Source of the DNA: Oreohelix idahoensis
Taxonomy: Eukaryota > Mollusca > Gastropoda > Stylommatophora > Oreohelicidae
Length of the DNA stretch: 64,000 nucleotides
Direction of reading: 5' to 3'
Assembly: GCA_024509875.1 (NCBI GenBank)
Contig: JAMPIV010004263.1
Span: 372,001-436,000 of the forward strand
Position 1 is the stretch's first letter; each line of letters starts with the position of its first letter. Made by a program: the position numbers and the translations under genes. Positions 9,910 to 20,737 of this stretch are shown piece after piece. A model generated the notes under the pieces. It worked only from the letters and a program-made list of their open reading frames with translations, searched no databases and was not told where the DNA came from.

Positions 9910-10204
9910 TTATGTCGATATACATATGCCTGCCATGAATTTGAATTTAACTCTGAAATGTTATAACACGTGATGATTGCTGTAACCAGTTCGTCAAAAT
10001 ATTCACGTCTGTCTTCAATAAATGATGTCTCGTCGCAAAACCCTACGAGTCCAGTGATTGTTTTCTCTTGGATTTGGTCATATCGTTTTGGGCCATTGTG
10101 ATATAGTATGCCACTACAATAACGGCCCACACATCAATCGCGTAACTCAACAATTCGTCGGCCATTGACAGTAAGCCCGACAGGCCAGGGAATATAAAAG
10201 AGAA

Positions 10205-11722
10205 AACAGCACGGTAACAGACTGACTTCACATTTGAGTTGAAGATTCTTATTTTCGTGTTGAATCCGATTTCTCTTGATTTCCATATATTTCCCAATGC
10301 AATGAAAGCTCCTTTTGCTTTTTGTATTCTTAGTTTGATATCACTGCCTGTCTCTCCAACTTTGTCTATATTGCTGCTAAGATATGTGTACGATTCTACA
10401 TCCTGTATTGGTGTTTCTTCAAGTTCAACCCTGTTATCATTACCTGCATTTATTCTCATTATTTTTGTCTTTTCCGTGTGTATCTTCAGACCCAATTGCT
10501 GTGACCTCTCATCGAGTGTCTTCAATTTGTCCTGCATCTGATTATGGTTATGGGACAGAAGAGCCAAGTCATCAGCAAAATCCAGATCATCCAACTGCTT
10601 AGTCAGAGTCCACTGGATTCCATTTCTGTTGTGTGTTGTCGATGATCTCATAACCCAGTCCATTGCTAGTAAGAAAAGAAATGGAGATAAGAGGCATCCT
10701 TGTCGCACTCCTGTTCTTACCCCAAACGGTTCTGTAAGCTGTCCTTCATGAGGAACTCTGCATGTTATTTCTTCATATGTTTTCTTTATTAAATTAATGA
10801 TTTTCTGGGAACTCCATAATGCCTCATCAATTTCCAAAGTGATTCTCTGTCTACACTGTCAAATGCCCTTTCGTAGTTCACAAATCCGATGTATAGTGGT
10901 GAATTCCATTCCAGACTTTGTTCAAATATTATTCTCAAAGTGTCTGTCTGGTCTGTACATGATCTGTTTTGTCGAAAACCTGCCTGTTCATCTCTCAGTT
11001 TCTTGTCTATGGACTCTTTTAATCTCTCAAGGATAATCCTGTTTAATACTTTTCCAGGCACTGATGGTAACATTATTCCTCTATAATGTGTGCACTCTTG
11101 TAAATTTCCCTTCTTAGGCAACTTAAACAGATATCCTTCCTTCCATTCTGCTGTTATCTCTTCCTTTTCCCAAATTTTACCAATTAATTTATATAACATT
11201 TCTGTAGCCGTGTCGATATCTGCTTTGATGGCCTCTGCTGGAATGCCATCAGGCCCAGACGCTTTTCCATCTCTTAGAAGCTTAATGGCTTTCTTTATTT
11301 CTTCCTTCGTTGGTCTTTCACCGTTAATTTGTAGCCCTTCTTCTGCTGGCTGGATGTCCGGGGGGGGGGGGGGGGGTTTTAGTGGAGCTGGTCTATTGAG
11401 AAGGTCCTCAAAATATTTTGTCCACCTCTTCATTTGCTCTTGTATATTGCTGAGCAGTTTTCCATTCTTGTCTTTTGTGAGGAAACTTGTTTGCTTGTAT
11501 TTCACTGTTAGCTTCTTTGTGCTGCTATACAGTTCTCTCATATTTCCTTTGGCTGCAGCATCTTCTGCCTCTTTTGCCAACTCCTCAATATACTTCCTCT
11601 TGTCTCTTGTGATACTTTTTTTTACTTCTTTGTTTGCTTCTGTGTACACTTCTTGAGCCTTGGCTTTGAAACTTCTGGTTTTGCTTATGTTTAAATCTGC
11701 CTTCTTGTTAGAGACTTAATAG
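10205..11722 (-). mobile_element. LINE family A, reverse transcriptase region (broken)
   Basis: On the minus strand an upstream frame (11710 to about 10800) encodes the linker and RT start: DGKASGPDGIPAEAIK, HYRGIMLPSVPGKVLNRII, DEQAGFRQNRSC, LYIGFVNYERAFDSV. A second frame (10837 to about 10205) continues with GVRTGVRQGCLLSPFLFLLA, the catalytic LDFADDLALLS, and ESYTYLSSNID. One frameshift near 10800-10840 separates them. A run of 17 G (11360-11376) gives the Pro-rich stretch. Both ends are truncated: no endonuclease domain and no 3' tail. Confidence 0.8.
11360..11376. repeat. Poly(G) run, 17 bases
   Basis: A homopolymer within the LINE frame; a likely place for length error or slippage. 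Confidence 0.9.
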
Positions 11723-12490
11723 GGGAGTGATAAAAGTCAGTTTTGCGGATGCCATTTTTACAAGAACTTAAATCTATGTGAGTCCTGTCGCCGTGGTTTC
11801 CGTCACTTCTTTTTGGTGATGAGTGCATTTCTCGAAAAAACTCGTCCAATGTAGGCGGTCAGTGTCGACGCTCTTCACTCACACTAGCTGCGTAGTAACG
11901 TTAGTACTTCAAACCGAAAAGAAAGAACAAATGCCTCTGCTAAGTGCACTGAGTTGGAAGCTTAACAGGCGCACGGTCTCGCTGGTCATCGACCAATGTT
12001 AATCTCGAAGAATTAAATTCTTGAGTACACAGCGTAACTCAAGGATGATGATTAAAAATCACCAGAACTCTTTTGGGTATTAAACTGGGAGAATGTGTCT
12101 GGACAGCGCAAATAATGATTTGTGTCTGAACTAACATTAACAAGTTACATATATCTCACACAATGATACTATACACTTCAGGCACATGTGATATAATCAT
12201 AACTCATTACTGCTCCAGTCGGAGTCTGGCGTCACCTCTGCTGCCGGTTTTCCGCACGACTAGCAAGAAAAATCACCAGCGCTTGCTGCTCAGGTTCATG
12301 AATAAAGTATTTTCATATGTTGAGGTTACCAGCCTTATTATTAACCACCTAGCAAGAAAAATATGTCAAATTTACATTTGTAAAATAAATGTTACACTTA
12401 CCCCAAAAAATTGGGAATCTACAATTTCCTCGCACAGGTTAGAATGGACACGAGAAAGTTAGGTTATATGCTCCCGATTCACTTTTCCTG
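11723..12490. other. No recognised feature
   Basis: Unique sequence with short ORFs only; I see no coding motif, RNA or repeat. Confidence 0.35.
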
Positions 12491-12494
12491 GAAA

Positions 12495-12635
12495 TTTTAG
12501 TAATTCCTCTTATGACGGGTGTTCTACGAATCACTTGATCTGGAAAATTATAGTAATTCCTCTTATGACGGGTGTTCTGTGAATCACTTGGGCAAGGAAA
12601 CTTTCTAATTCCTCTTATGACGGGTGATCTGATTC
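12495..12635. repeat. Short tandem repeat, three units of about 51-54 bp
   Basis: TAATTCCTCTTATGACGGGT recurs at about 12501, 12555 and 12606, with AATCACTTG between the units. It abuts the Penelope-like fragment. Confidence 0.8.
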
Positions 12636-12641
12636 CTTAGA

Positions 12642-13145
12642 GAGTTGTTTCGTGATACACCTTTGGTGGCATATCGTAGGGATAGGAATTTTAGGGATAT
12701 TCTTGTACACAGTCGCTTGAGACATACTGGCCCTTAATTCTTTGGTACTAAACCGTGCCAACGCCGTATATGTAAGAGCTGTCCGTTTGTACTCCAAACT
12801 CAGACACTCACTTTTCCGAAAGAAAAATTTGTCATTAGAGAGTCGTTCACGTGCGAATCTAGAAACCTGATTTATGCTATCATCTGCAAGAGGTGTGGCA
12901 TTACCTATATTGGTGAAACTGGCAGACGTTTGGCAGACAGGTTTCGTGAGCACTTAAATGACATCTATCACGACAAACATTTACCGGTGGCCCCTCATTT
13001 CAATAGGCCTGACCATTCAGGTAATTCCGATATTCATGTTACTGCCCTCTTATCATGTTTCGGGGATGACCGGACTCGCTTTTCGTTGGAGAATCGTCTT
13101 ATTTTTCAAATGGGCTGTTTAACTCCAAAAGTGCTTAATATCTAA
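12642..13145 (+). pseudogene. Penelope-like retroelement, C-terminal GIY-YIG endonuclease relic
   Basis: One plus-strand frame of 168 codons ends at TAA 13143-13145 and has a single internal TAA at 12735-12737. It encodes PLVAYRRDRNFRDILVHSRL, a Cys-rich linker (CQRRICKSCPF), a CESRNLIYAIIC segment and the endonuclease core CGITYIGETGRRLADRFREH, with a later DHSGNSDIHV segment. This order (linker to GIY-YIG nuclease) is that of Penelope-like element C-termini. The RT domain is missing, so this is a 5'-truncated copy. The nuclease would nick target DNA during retrotransposition. The hammerhead motif 230 bases downstream supports the family assignment. Confidence 0.8.
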
Positions 13146-13369
13146 CATTATTTTGTTCATTCTTTTTTTCGTTTCGTTGATTATTTAATTTCTTGTTTCG
13201 ATATTTCTTTCAGGTATTACAATTTTCTTGTATTATTATTGTTCATTTTTCGCTCATCACTGTGGTTGTTTATTTTTTCCATCTGCTTGTATCGCTCATT
13301 TTCTGTATGTTTCTCATCGTATGTTTTTGTAGTATCTATATGTAATTCTTGTCCTTGTCACCTGTTTGT

Positions 13370-13415
13370 AACTGTGGCTGATGAAGGGTAAAACCCGAAA
13401 CGTCCCTTGTTTCAC
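13370..13415 (+). ncRNA. Hammerhead ribozyme motif (minimal type I, Penelope-like)
   Basis: The core is complete: CTGATGA (13378-13384), a helix II hairpin of GGGT/ACCC with a short A loop (13386-13396), GAAAC (13397-13401) and GTC (13402-13404), with predicted cleavage after 13404. Helix III is only the C-G and A-U pairs with no loop, as known for the minimal hammerheads of Penelope-like elements, which are thought to work as dimers. Helix I is weak: AACTGTGG before the core can pair with CCTTGTTT after it, with mismatches. It lies in the 3' region of the Penelope-like relic on the same strand. Confidence 0.8.
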
Positions 13416-14009
13416 GTGAACCGTTAATTTGTAGAACTGATTCAATACTGTTTTATTGGTTTATATATTTACATGTTTAAGTTTTAAGTTGCCCAAATAC
13501 TTTCTATCTGTCACTTTTAAGTTTGGAATCCTTTGCCTTTCTCTTTCTGGCTTTTGGGAGTTGCTACCTTGAAGTTGCGAAGCTGTCTGATCTGTGACTC
13601 CGCTTTCATTATATTATATCTCTCATTCTCAGTTCAAATCCCAGATGGTACTTCCGCCGAATTCTCTAGTGAGATTTATTGTTTATTCCGGCTTCCCAAA
13701 TCAAACCAACGGTTAGCTCTTTAGCACTATCTGGGTAGGGGTGTTTTAGTTCATAATCTCCCCCGCGTGTTTAAAAATATTACATTTAATATTCTAACGC
13801 AGGACCTCTTTATAATAAGACGTAATATTTCCGCCAACTCACATACAAATCTGTGAACCCTTTGATTGCCAGATGCTACCTTCCGCCCATATTGTCTTCC
13901 CAGACAGATTATCTGTAATAATCTCACAGGAATAGCCCGGCAAAACCTATTATCTGATTAACGCCTGTGTTTCCGCACACCTCAGACGGCTCTCTCAGAC
14001 AGACAATAT
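13416..14009. other. No recognised feature
   Basis: Part may be the remaining 3' region of the Penelope-like element. The right edge approaches the LTR of the next element, whose outer border I cannot fix. Confidence 0.35.
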
Positions 14010-14318
14010 TGGCTTCCTATTCAGCCTCGTACGATACCATATTGTGTCAAACGAGGATCGTCTCCTATCATAGGTGGCTGGCGACTCAAAGAAATAAATG
14101 TTTTACCGCTCACCGGTTATAATGACTGGGTATTGTTACGATAATGTCACAGTTCACCTGGCGGAACGTAAATACTTCTGGGGCGTGGTCACAGTAAAAT
14201 AATGTAAGGGCAATAAATGTGCCAAATAATAGGACGATGAGTGAGAAAAAAGAAGAAATGAAGAGATACTGCCGGAGTGAGTGAGAGTTATAAAAATTGC
14301 ACGACTGATTTCGTCACA
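14010..14318 (-). repeat. 3' LTR of decayed Ty3/gypsy element (outer edge approximate)
   Basis: The last 200 bases (14121-14318) match 17551-17745 closely, including TTCACCTGGCGGAACGTAAA and AATAATAGGACGATGAG. On the minus strand it starts TGTGACGAAATC with a TATA-like TTTTTATAACTC shortly after. Similarity fades to the left, so the outer border near 14010 is inferred from the length of the better-defined right LTR. Confidence 0.65.
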
Positions 14319-14344
14319 GAAACCCCGTCACCTAAGATGCTTTA

Positions 14345-15251
14345 TTAAATATCTAAGTGAGGGCGTGCATTTTTAAATGGCTGGTTCCTTCTTCTACTAT
14401 CGTTTAGGATGACAGTGTTCGTCTCCTCATTATACTGTTGGCGAGTGTTTGAATTGCTCGCTTGGCAATGTGTACAGTTGTGAACGAATTCATGAACGTC
14501 TTCCCATCGTTTGGGCCAAAAGTAAACCTCTTGAAGGTTACTCATTGTAGGTCCCACGGGAACATGTTCCCTCGATGAGGATATATGAGCCGCTTTCATA
14601 ACGAAAGGTCTTGAGGGGTGAGGCACAAAAAGCTATTTCCCCTGCCTCAACCGTCGAAAATAATTCAATCCTCTTTGTGGAAAGTTCCATCTGAGGCATG
14701 GGTTATCTTGATCTGACTCTCTTCAGAGTAAAGCGCTAAGGTAATGTCTTCCAACTGCGCATGTCGTAAATCTGCTTTACTAACAGAAAGGTCGAATTGA
14801 GGTACGAGTTATCAAAAGCTGAGTGTTGGGTACTCTGCTCAAACTCTTTCTTGGTAGTTTCATCATTCTGGTTGTCCGGGTGATGGCGAACAGAGCAATC
14901 TTTCACAAATTGTCTAACATCGTGTCGCGAAACTGGCCAGAAGTAATTCAGTGATACCTTTTTCTCCAGGGCATATGGACCTTTAATGTGCTGAGGCATG
15001 GTGAAATTGATTTTTTGCATTAGGCGCATGCGATATGGGAATGGGAACTCTAATTGTCTCTTGATCGCTACTCGTCTGTAAATCAAACCTTTCTCCCTGT
15101 CAAATGCTCTCTGAGGAGTATGGGAGTAATTGCCATACAAGTTTGAAAAGCAAGGCTTTAGGGTGTTATCGGCCCTTTGTGCCTTTTTCAGCTCCGAAAT
15201 GTTCGGGATGTTTAAAGATAACAGCTCAGGGGTCGCTTGGGCGTTTCCTGT

Positions 15252-15297
<46 letters not shown>

Positions 15298-15445
15298 GTC
15301 GACCTGGGTTTCTGCGAAGGATCCCCAAGGAAGACAGATTCCTCCCTAAAAAGAGAGGGTAGACAATATCGTCTACAATTGCGCCATTAATTTTTCCCCG
15401 TACGTATCGGGTTGAGACATCAGTTTCCGCAACCGGAAGAAGCAT
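14345..15445 (-). pseudogene. Decayed Ty3/gypsy pol: protease and integrase zinc-finger remnants, no RT
   Basis: Read on the minus strand, the protease-like end (ETDVSTRYVRGKI, then IVYPLFLGRN) at 15445-15212 comes first. It is followed by an integrase N-terminal-like segment with YFWPVSRHDVRQFVKDC (15140-14736). A second zinc-finger-like segment has YFWPKRWEDVHEFVHNC then THC (14626-14345). No reverse transcriptase lies between protease and integrase. This fits the PR-IN order of the complete element at 29869-39768, with RT, RNase H and the integrase core deleted. A (CT)n run at 15254-15294 interrupts the protease region. Confidence 0.6.
15254..15294. repeat. (CT)n microsatellite
   Basis: A pure CT run within the decayed pol; minus-strand Arg-Glu runs in ORFs here are artefacts. 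Confidence 0.95.
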
Positions 15446-15807
15446 GGGCTTTATACTCTTCCGGGGCCCTGTATTTCTACTGTTTCTCTAGTATATTGGT
15501 GGACCTTTGCCAAAGACTGGGAAACTAGAGCTGAATATTCTAAGCCACTATCATATAAGTATAGTATGGTTTGGTTACCAAAGGTTACTTCCTCAGTAAT
15601 AGAAGGGTAACTAGGATATGCCTGGGGGTCATGGTTCCTATCGGCCCCTGATCAGGCAAGCGACATTATAAGGACCTGTTTTTGGCCTCTTATAATCCGA
15701 TGTAAATGTATGTCAGATTTGCACGATTTACAATATCGTATTCCAATTCCCTTGGCTGAATTGCTCTGTTTCTGCCTACGGTGATCCTGTGGCTGTTGTT
15801 GCTGTTG

Positions 15808-16881
15808 TTACTGTTGTGCCGTGTTGTGTGAGGTGATGGTTGTACTCTTCGAGTCAGTGAATGGGCGCTCCTCTCGTTTGGGATGACTATCGTGTATGCG
15901 CCTTTTAGCCGGGGTCACTTCCGACTGGGCGCTCTGGTACCGATCAACAAACAGTACCACCCTTTCCAGAGTTTCGGCATTGTGCTCCGCCAGGAACCTT
16001 CTCATATCACGGTTGAGCGAGTCCCTTGAACTGCTCCACAATAATCATCTCTTGCAATCATTCGAAAGATTCGTCGAAGGCGCTGAGATATCCCCACTTC
16101 TCCAAGAACATAGCCAGACGTGTAGCAAACTGCATGTACGATTCGTCTTTTTCCGTCTTGACCTTCCAGAATTTGCATTGAAAAGTTTGTGCATTTAGCT
16201 AAAAACGTTGCAGCAAAGCTTTCTTCAACATATCATAATGGCTGTTGTCTTCCGTGGCCATTTTGAGAAAGACATCGTACGTAGGTCCTCGCAGACTCTG
16301 AGATAACTTCATGTTGTATCTCTCCCAGTCTAATCCATAGGTGGCAGCTAAATACTCAAACCTAGCGAGATATATGTCTATTTCCTCAGAAGCCCCTGAG
16401 TAGACATCTAACTGAAAAGATACCACGCTCAGAACAATCGCGTTAGAAATATTTCCCCCATCACTACCTTGAGAACTCCCCGACTCATTAGTGCTTGAGC
16501 TAGATTCGATTCTTCTTCCTTCCATTTCTAGTTCTTTAAGCCGGAGTGCGTGGGCTCTGTCAGCCTGTTCCTTCTTTTTTTGGCTCTTTCGTCCTGTTCT
16601 TTCTTATCTGCGAGGGCTCTGTCGGCTTCCTTTTCGGCCTTTAGTCTGTCAGCCTGTTCCTTCTCGAATGCTTTTTGCTTTTCTTTCTCTTCCTTTTCGT
16701 GTTCTCTGGTAATCCTTTTGTCTTCCCTTTCAGCTGCCTTCTCGGCTTCTATCCTGTCTTTATCTTCTTTTATCCGTTCCTTCTCTTCTTTCACAGAAGT
16801 GGCTACAAAATCAGATAAATCTTTTCCCGATAAGCCCATCTCTTTAGTATAGAGATTTTGTGATTCGGCCATGCTGTACAA
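15808..16881 (-). pseudogene. Decayed Ty3/gypsy gag
   Basis: Three minus-strand frames join as one gag. The first (16881-16528) is a Lys/Glu-rich coiled coil (EEKERIKEDKDRIEAEKAAE and onward). The second (16525-16199) holds the capsid-like block FEYLAATYGLDWERYNMKLS then LRGPTYDVFLKMA. The third (16041-15808) has MRRFLAEHNAETLERVV. Each block has a clear counterpart in the gag of the 29869-39768 element (FVEKDD..., YELLATTYGLERERW, LRGAAYEVFAKM, LRKFLMEQGAERLGELL), so the two elements belong to one lineage. Frameshifts make it non-functional. Confidence 0.75.
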
Positions 16882-17022
16882 GGAGATTGTTTACAGGCGA
16901 CACGAAAATTGCAATTGATACTTACTAAAATAAAAATTAACCGCTCTAATGTCAAAATACTAGCTGACTAAAATTATAAACTCAACCACAATGACAACAA
17001 CAGAAATAAGGCTTCAGCAATG

Positions 17023-17155
17023 GACGTTCCATGTTTTCCTCATCATTTTCACCTCTGTTTCCAACAGCGGATGGCACAGGACAGGAAGACTTAGCATGTG
17101 TTTGTTGAAAGCCTATGCTCCTTTGGGAGCTAAAGGGTATTGATTGACTGAACGG
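17023..17155. mobile_element. LINE family A scrap with inverted 5' part
   Basis: About 50 bases in minus orientation (TCCTCATCATTTTCACCTCT...) meet about 80 bases in plus orientation (GCATGTGTTTGTTGAAAGCC, then TTTGGGAGC and a TGATTGACTGA tail). The inverted-then-direct layout suggests a twin-primed insertion into the leader of the LTR element. Confidence 0.55.
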
Positions 17156-17405
17156 ACAGTTTTTTCCTCTTTCAATTATTTTTAGAGAAGTTTTTGATTT
17201 TATCAATTATTAACTTTACTCTTACAATATTTCACCTTATTTATTTATTTATGCAAGACGTATGAGCAGATCTAGATAAAAAAAATAACTAACAATACTC
17301 TTTCAGTTATCTACAATTTCATGTCAGATTTAAAGGGGAATTAACCTTCAGGCTCTAAATAAAGACAAGGTCCGCAATTGTGATTTATCACAAATGCGTG
17401 TCCGA

Positions 17406-17433
17406 GTTCAATAATCCCAGAGCGAGTCGCCCA
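17406..17433 (-). promoter_or_regulatory. Primer-binding site of decayed Ty3/gypsy element
   Basis: Two bases inside the 5' LTR the minus strand reads TGGGCGACTCGCTCTGGGAT then TATTGAAC. This matches the layout of the PBS at 37306-37332, with resemblance to the acceptor and T-arm of a tRNA (perhaps Pro). Confidence 0.5.
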
Positions 17434-17435
17434 AT

Positions 17436-17745
17436 TGTCACGGTATTCTATTGAATCGATCGGCACTACCCGCTTTGGGTAAACAGCTGCTATCAAAAGA
17501 TGGTCAGACTGATTGAACTGATAAGCGTATAATCTACTGACCGGTCTAATGAATGGGTATTGTTGCGATAATACCACAGTTCACCTGGCGGAACGTAAAT
17601 ACGTCTGGGAAGTGGTCACAGTAAAAGAATGTAAGGGCAATAAATATGCCAAATAATAGGACGATGAGGGAGAAACATTAAGAAATGAAAAGATACTGCC
17701 GGAGTGAATGAGAGTTATAAAAATTGTACGACTGATTTCGTCACA
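17436..17745 (-). repeat. 5' LTR of decayed Ty3/gypsy element
   Basis: Bounded by TG...CA (minus strand TGTGACGAAATC to CCGTGACA), with the PBS directly inside. It pairs with 14010-14318. The outer side runs straight into a CTT/CTA array, so no target duplication can be read. Confidence 0.7.
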
Positions 17746-19124
17746 CTTCTGCTGCTCCTACTTCTATTTCTACTTTTCCTGCTTCTTTTAGTTGTTATCA
17801 AACCTAAAGTTGTTTTTTTTTTATATATTTGAACATGCGCCCTAATATAACTGATTAGGTTGAACGGGACGCGTCTCACCAAAACGAGGCAACTTTTTTT
17901 TTTAAATCCTATTTCTTGTAATTTTGCTTCTCCTACTACTTCATCTTTTTCTCCTATTTCTGCTTCTCTTACTTCTACTTTTATTTCTCCTACTTCTACT
18001 TCTGCTTCTCCTAATTCTACTTCTGCTTCTCCTAGTTCTACTTCTCCTACTTCTACTTCTACTTCTCCTACTTCTACTTCTGCTTCTCCTACTTCTACTT
18101 CTGCTTCTCCTACTTCTACTTCTGCTTCTCGTACTTCTACTTCTGCTTCTCCTACTTCTACTCCCACTTCTCCTACTTCTCATACTTCTACTTCTACTTC
18201 TCCTAATTCTACTTCTACTTCTCCTACTTTTACTTCTACTTCTCCTACTTCTACTTCTACTTCTCCTACTTCTACTCCTACTTCTCCTACTTCTACTTCT
18301 ACTTCTCCTACTTCTACTTCTCCTACTTCTCCTACTTTTACTTCTCCTACTTCTACTCCTACTTCTCCTACTTCTACTTCTCCTACTTCTACTCCTACTT
18401 CTCCTACTTCTCCTACTTCTACTTCTCCTACTTCTACTCCTACTTCTCCTACTTCTACTTCTACTTCTTCTACTCCTACTTCTCCTACTTCTACTCCTAC
18501 TTCTCCTACTTCTACTTCTCCTACTTCTACTCCTACTTCTCCTACTTCTACTTCTTCTTCTCCTGCTTCTCCTACTTCTACTTCTCCTATTTCTACTCCT
18601 ACTTCTCCTACTTCTACTTCTACTTCTCCTACTTCTCCTACTTCTACTCCTACTTCTCCTACTTCTACTCCTACTTCTCCTACTTCTACTTCTCCTACTT
18701 CTACTCCTACTTCTCCTACTTCTACTTCTACTTCTCCTACTTCTACTCCTATTTCTCCTACTTCTACTCCTACTTCTACTTCTACGTCTCCCACTTCTCC
18801 TACTTCTCCTACTTCTACTTCTCCTACTTCTACTCCTACTTCTCCTACTTCTACTTCTACTTCTACGTCTCCCACTTCTCCTACTTCTCCTACTTCTACT
18901 TCTCCTACTTCTACTTCTCCTACTTGTCCTACTTCTACTTCTCCTACTTCTACTTCTGCTTCTCCTTCTCCTACTTCTACTTTTGCTTCTCCTACTTCTA
19001 CTTCTCCTACTTCTACTCCTACTTCTCCTACTTCTACTCCTACTTCTCCTGCTTCTCCTACTTCTACTACTACTTCTCCTACTTCTCCTACTTCTCCTTC
19101 TCCTACTTCTACTTCTACTTCTCA
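17746..19124. repeat. CTT/CTA-type minisatellite, about 1.4 kb
   Basis: Nested repeats of ACTTCT, CCTACTTCT and TACTCCTACTTCT units over almost 1.4 kb. No unit contains a stop in several frames, so ORFs above 430 codons arise (Ser/Thr/Pro and Leu repeats on plus, Gly/Glu/Val on minus). I call these artefacts: no start context, splice signal or unique coding sequence accompanies them. Confidence 0.9.
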
Positions 19125-19789
19125 GGTGGTTATCAGTCTTTTACAAAATCACTTTTTCACTCCTTGGTAAGAAGTACAGCTATTCTCCGCATAGCGTTGT
19201 TGGTGTGTTCCTGAAATATAGATTGCAAAACGAAAAAGCGCTAAACGAAAAATGATTTCCCGTAAACGATAGAAAAAAAAATTATTTATTTTCAATGTAC
19301 AAAAAGTTGTATAAAAAGTTGTACAAAAAAGTGATACAAAATGAAATCTAAATACTTAACAACATTTATTAACTACCGTATATATTCGAGTATAAATTCG
19401 AGAAATGTATTCTCATTTTTTACCTTAAAAATAGTCCCCGACTTATAGTCGAGTCAAAAAAATAAAATTCATGAAAGCGGTCAATGTTACCCCACGCCCT
19501 TCCCGCCGCACATTGATATCCTTCAGGTAAAAACTTGCTGCATCATTAAATGTTTTTAACAACATATCTTAAGTAAAACATTAAACAATGGGTTGAAGTT
19601 AAGAACACTAGAACGTGTTCTTCGATGTCACCCCTGTAAGTTGCCAGCGTCGTTAGAGTTAGGATTAAGGCTATGGTTTAGGGTTAGGTTTAGATATAAT
19701 GGGCATATGGCATAAAATAGAAACAGCCTTATATCGAAAAAGCGCTAATCGAACAGCGTAAGTTCGGGGATTGATGTACCATAATTATT
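19125..19789. other. No gene seen; direct short repeats
   Basis: AT-rich. GAAAAAGCGCTAAxCGAA occurs near 19231 and 19738, which could be a relic of a transposon end. Nothing else is recognisable. Confidence 0.35.
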
Positions 19790-19937
19790 TTCCTTCGTGA
19801 TAATTACGGCGCATGGGGTCACCATTGGTGATGGCTTCCTTTGTGATCATTACGGCGCATGGGGTCACCATTGGTGATGGCTTCCTTGGTGATCATTACG
19901 TCGCATGTGGTCACCATTGGTGATGGCTTCCTTGTAG
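19790..19937. repeat. Tandem repeat, three units of 46 bp
   Basis: The unit contains ATTACGGCGCATGGGGTCAC then CATTGGTGATGGCTTCCTT; three near-identical copies. Confidence 0.9.
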
Positions 19938-20019
19938 GAAGCCTTCAAATACTCTTGTGGCAGTGGTTTCTGTTTATGATGGGGGTTAGATCGCTGGTCT
20001 CTCGCGACAAAGATGCCCG

Positions 20020-20220
20020 TAATACAGACCCTGACCATAAGACCCATAAGAATGATCAGGTGGAGGAGTTTTCTCTTTAGATCCTGTTAGGGCATGCCTA
20101 AAGGAAGGGTAAAATCTTGGGTAGACATCTGGAAAACCGGGCATAAGTTTTATAGGACGCCATTTTGTTTTTAGCGTATACGTGCAGTGGCTAGTATTGA
20201 ATTTCGTAATTTTCTGTTCT
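20020..20220. repeat. Dispersed inverted repeat, partner of 27712-27910
   Basis: The reverse complement of 27712-27910 matches across blocks such as TTAGGGCATGCCTAAAGGAA and TATAGGACGCCATTTTG and GTGCAGTGGCTAGTATTGAA. The copies lie 7.5 kb apart in opposite orientation. The partner runs on into a family I SINE and this copy does not. Confidence 0.8.
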
Positions 20221-20737
20221 TGTCATTTTACCTATATCAAATCGGATACGTTTTTTTTTTTTTTTTTCGTGACAAGATTTCCTATAAGATAAGACTGTTT
20301 TTACTCCTCTACGACCTTTGACTGTGAATATTCAAGGGAGAAAATTGCATAAAAGATGGGAATAGAAGACAATGTATTCAAGTATGAACATTAAGTTCCA
20401 ATACGTTTAAAAAAAAATAATCACAAAGTATAAACAGAGTTAAATGGTCATTTTCAGAACTTTTTATATGTTCCTGAATGTCACAAGATATTTTGTATTT
20501 GCAAAAGAACGTACAAGAAATAACGTTTTTGCGGCACCGACTTCGTTTTGTATGACACCTCAGAGCCTGGTTTTACTCACCAAGTTTCTTGCCTAAAAGA
20601 GTATCCAAAGTTTGATAACTTTTTGTGTAGCTTACGTTTTTTTATTGCTAACGCCGGAGTAGGTACACTTTCAAGCAACACGTTGCTAAGGATAGTTTAC
20701 CATTGTCGATTAGTTGATACCGTCTTCAGAAACTCGC
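20221..20737. other. No recognised feature
   Basis: AT-rich with T and A runs; its right part may be the 3' region of the ORF that follows on the minus strand. Confidence 0.35.

Noticed and set aside
17860..19255. ORFs of more than 430 codons (Ser/Thr/Pro, Leu) and a minus-strand Gly/Glu/Val ORF
   Set aside because: All come from a stop-free CTT/CTA repeat; several frames are open at once and no unique coding sequence or splice site is attached.
19231..19760. Transposon bounded by GAAAAAGCGCTAAxCGAA motifs
   Set aside because: The two motifs are direct, not inverted, and no duplication or coding region accompanies them.
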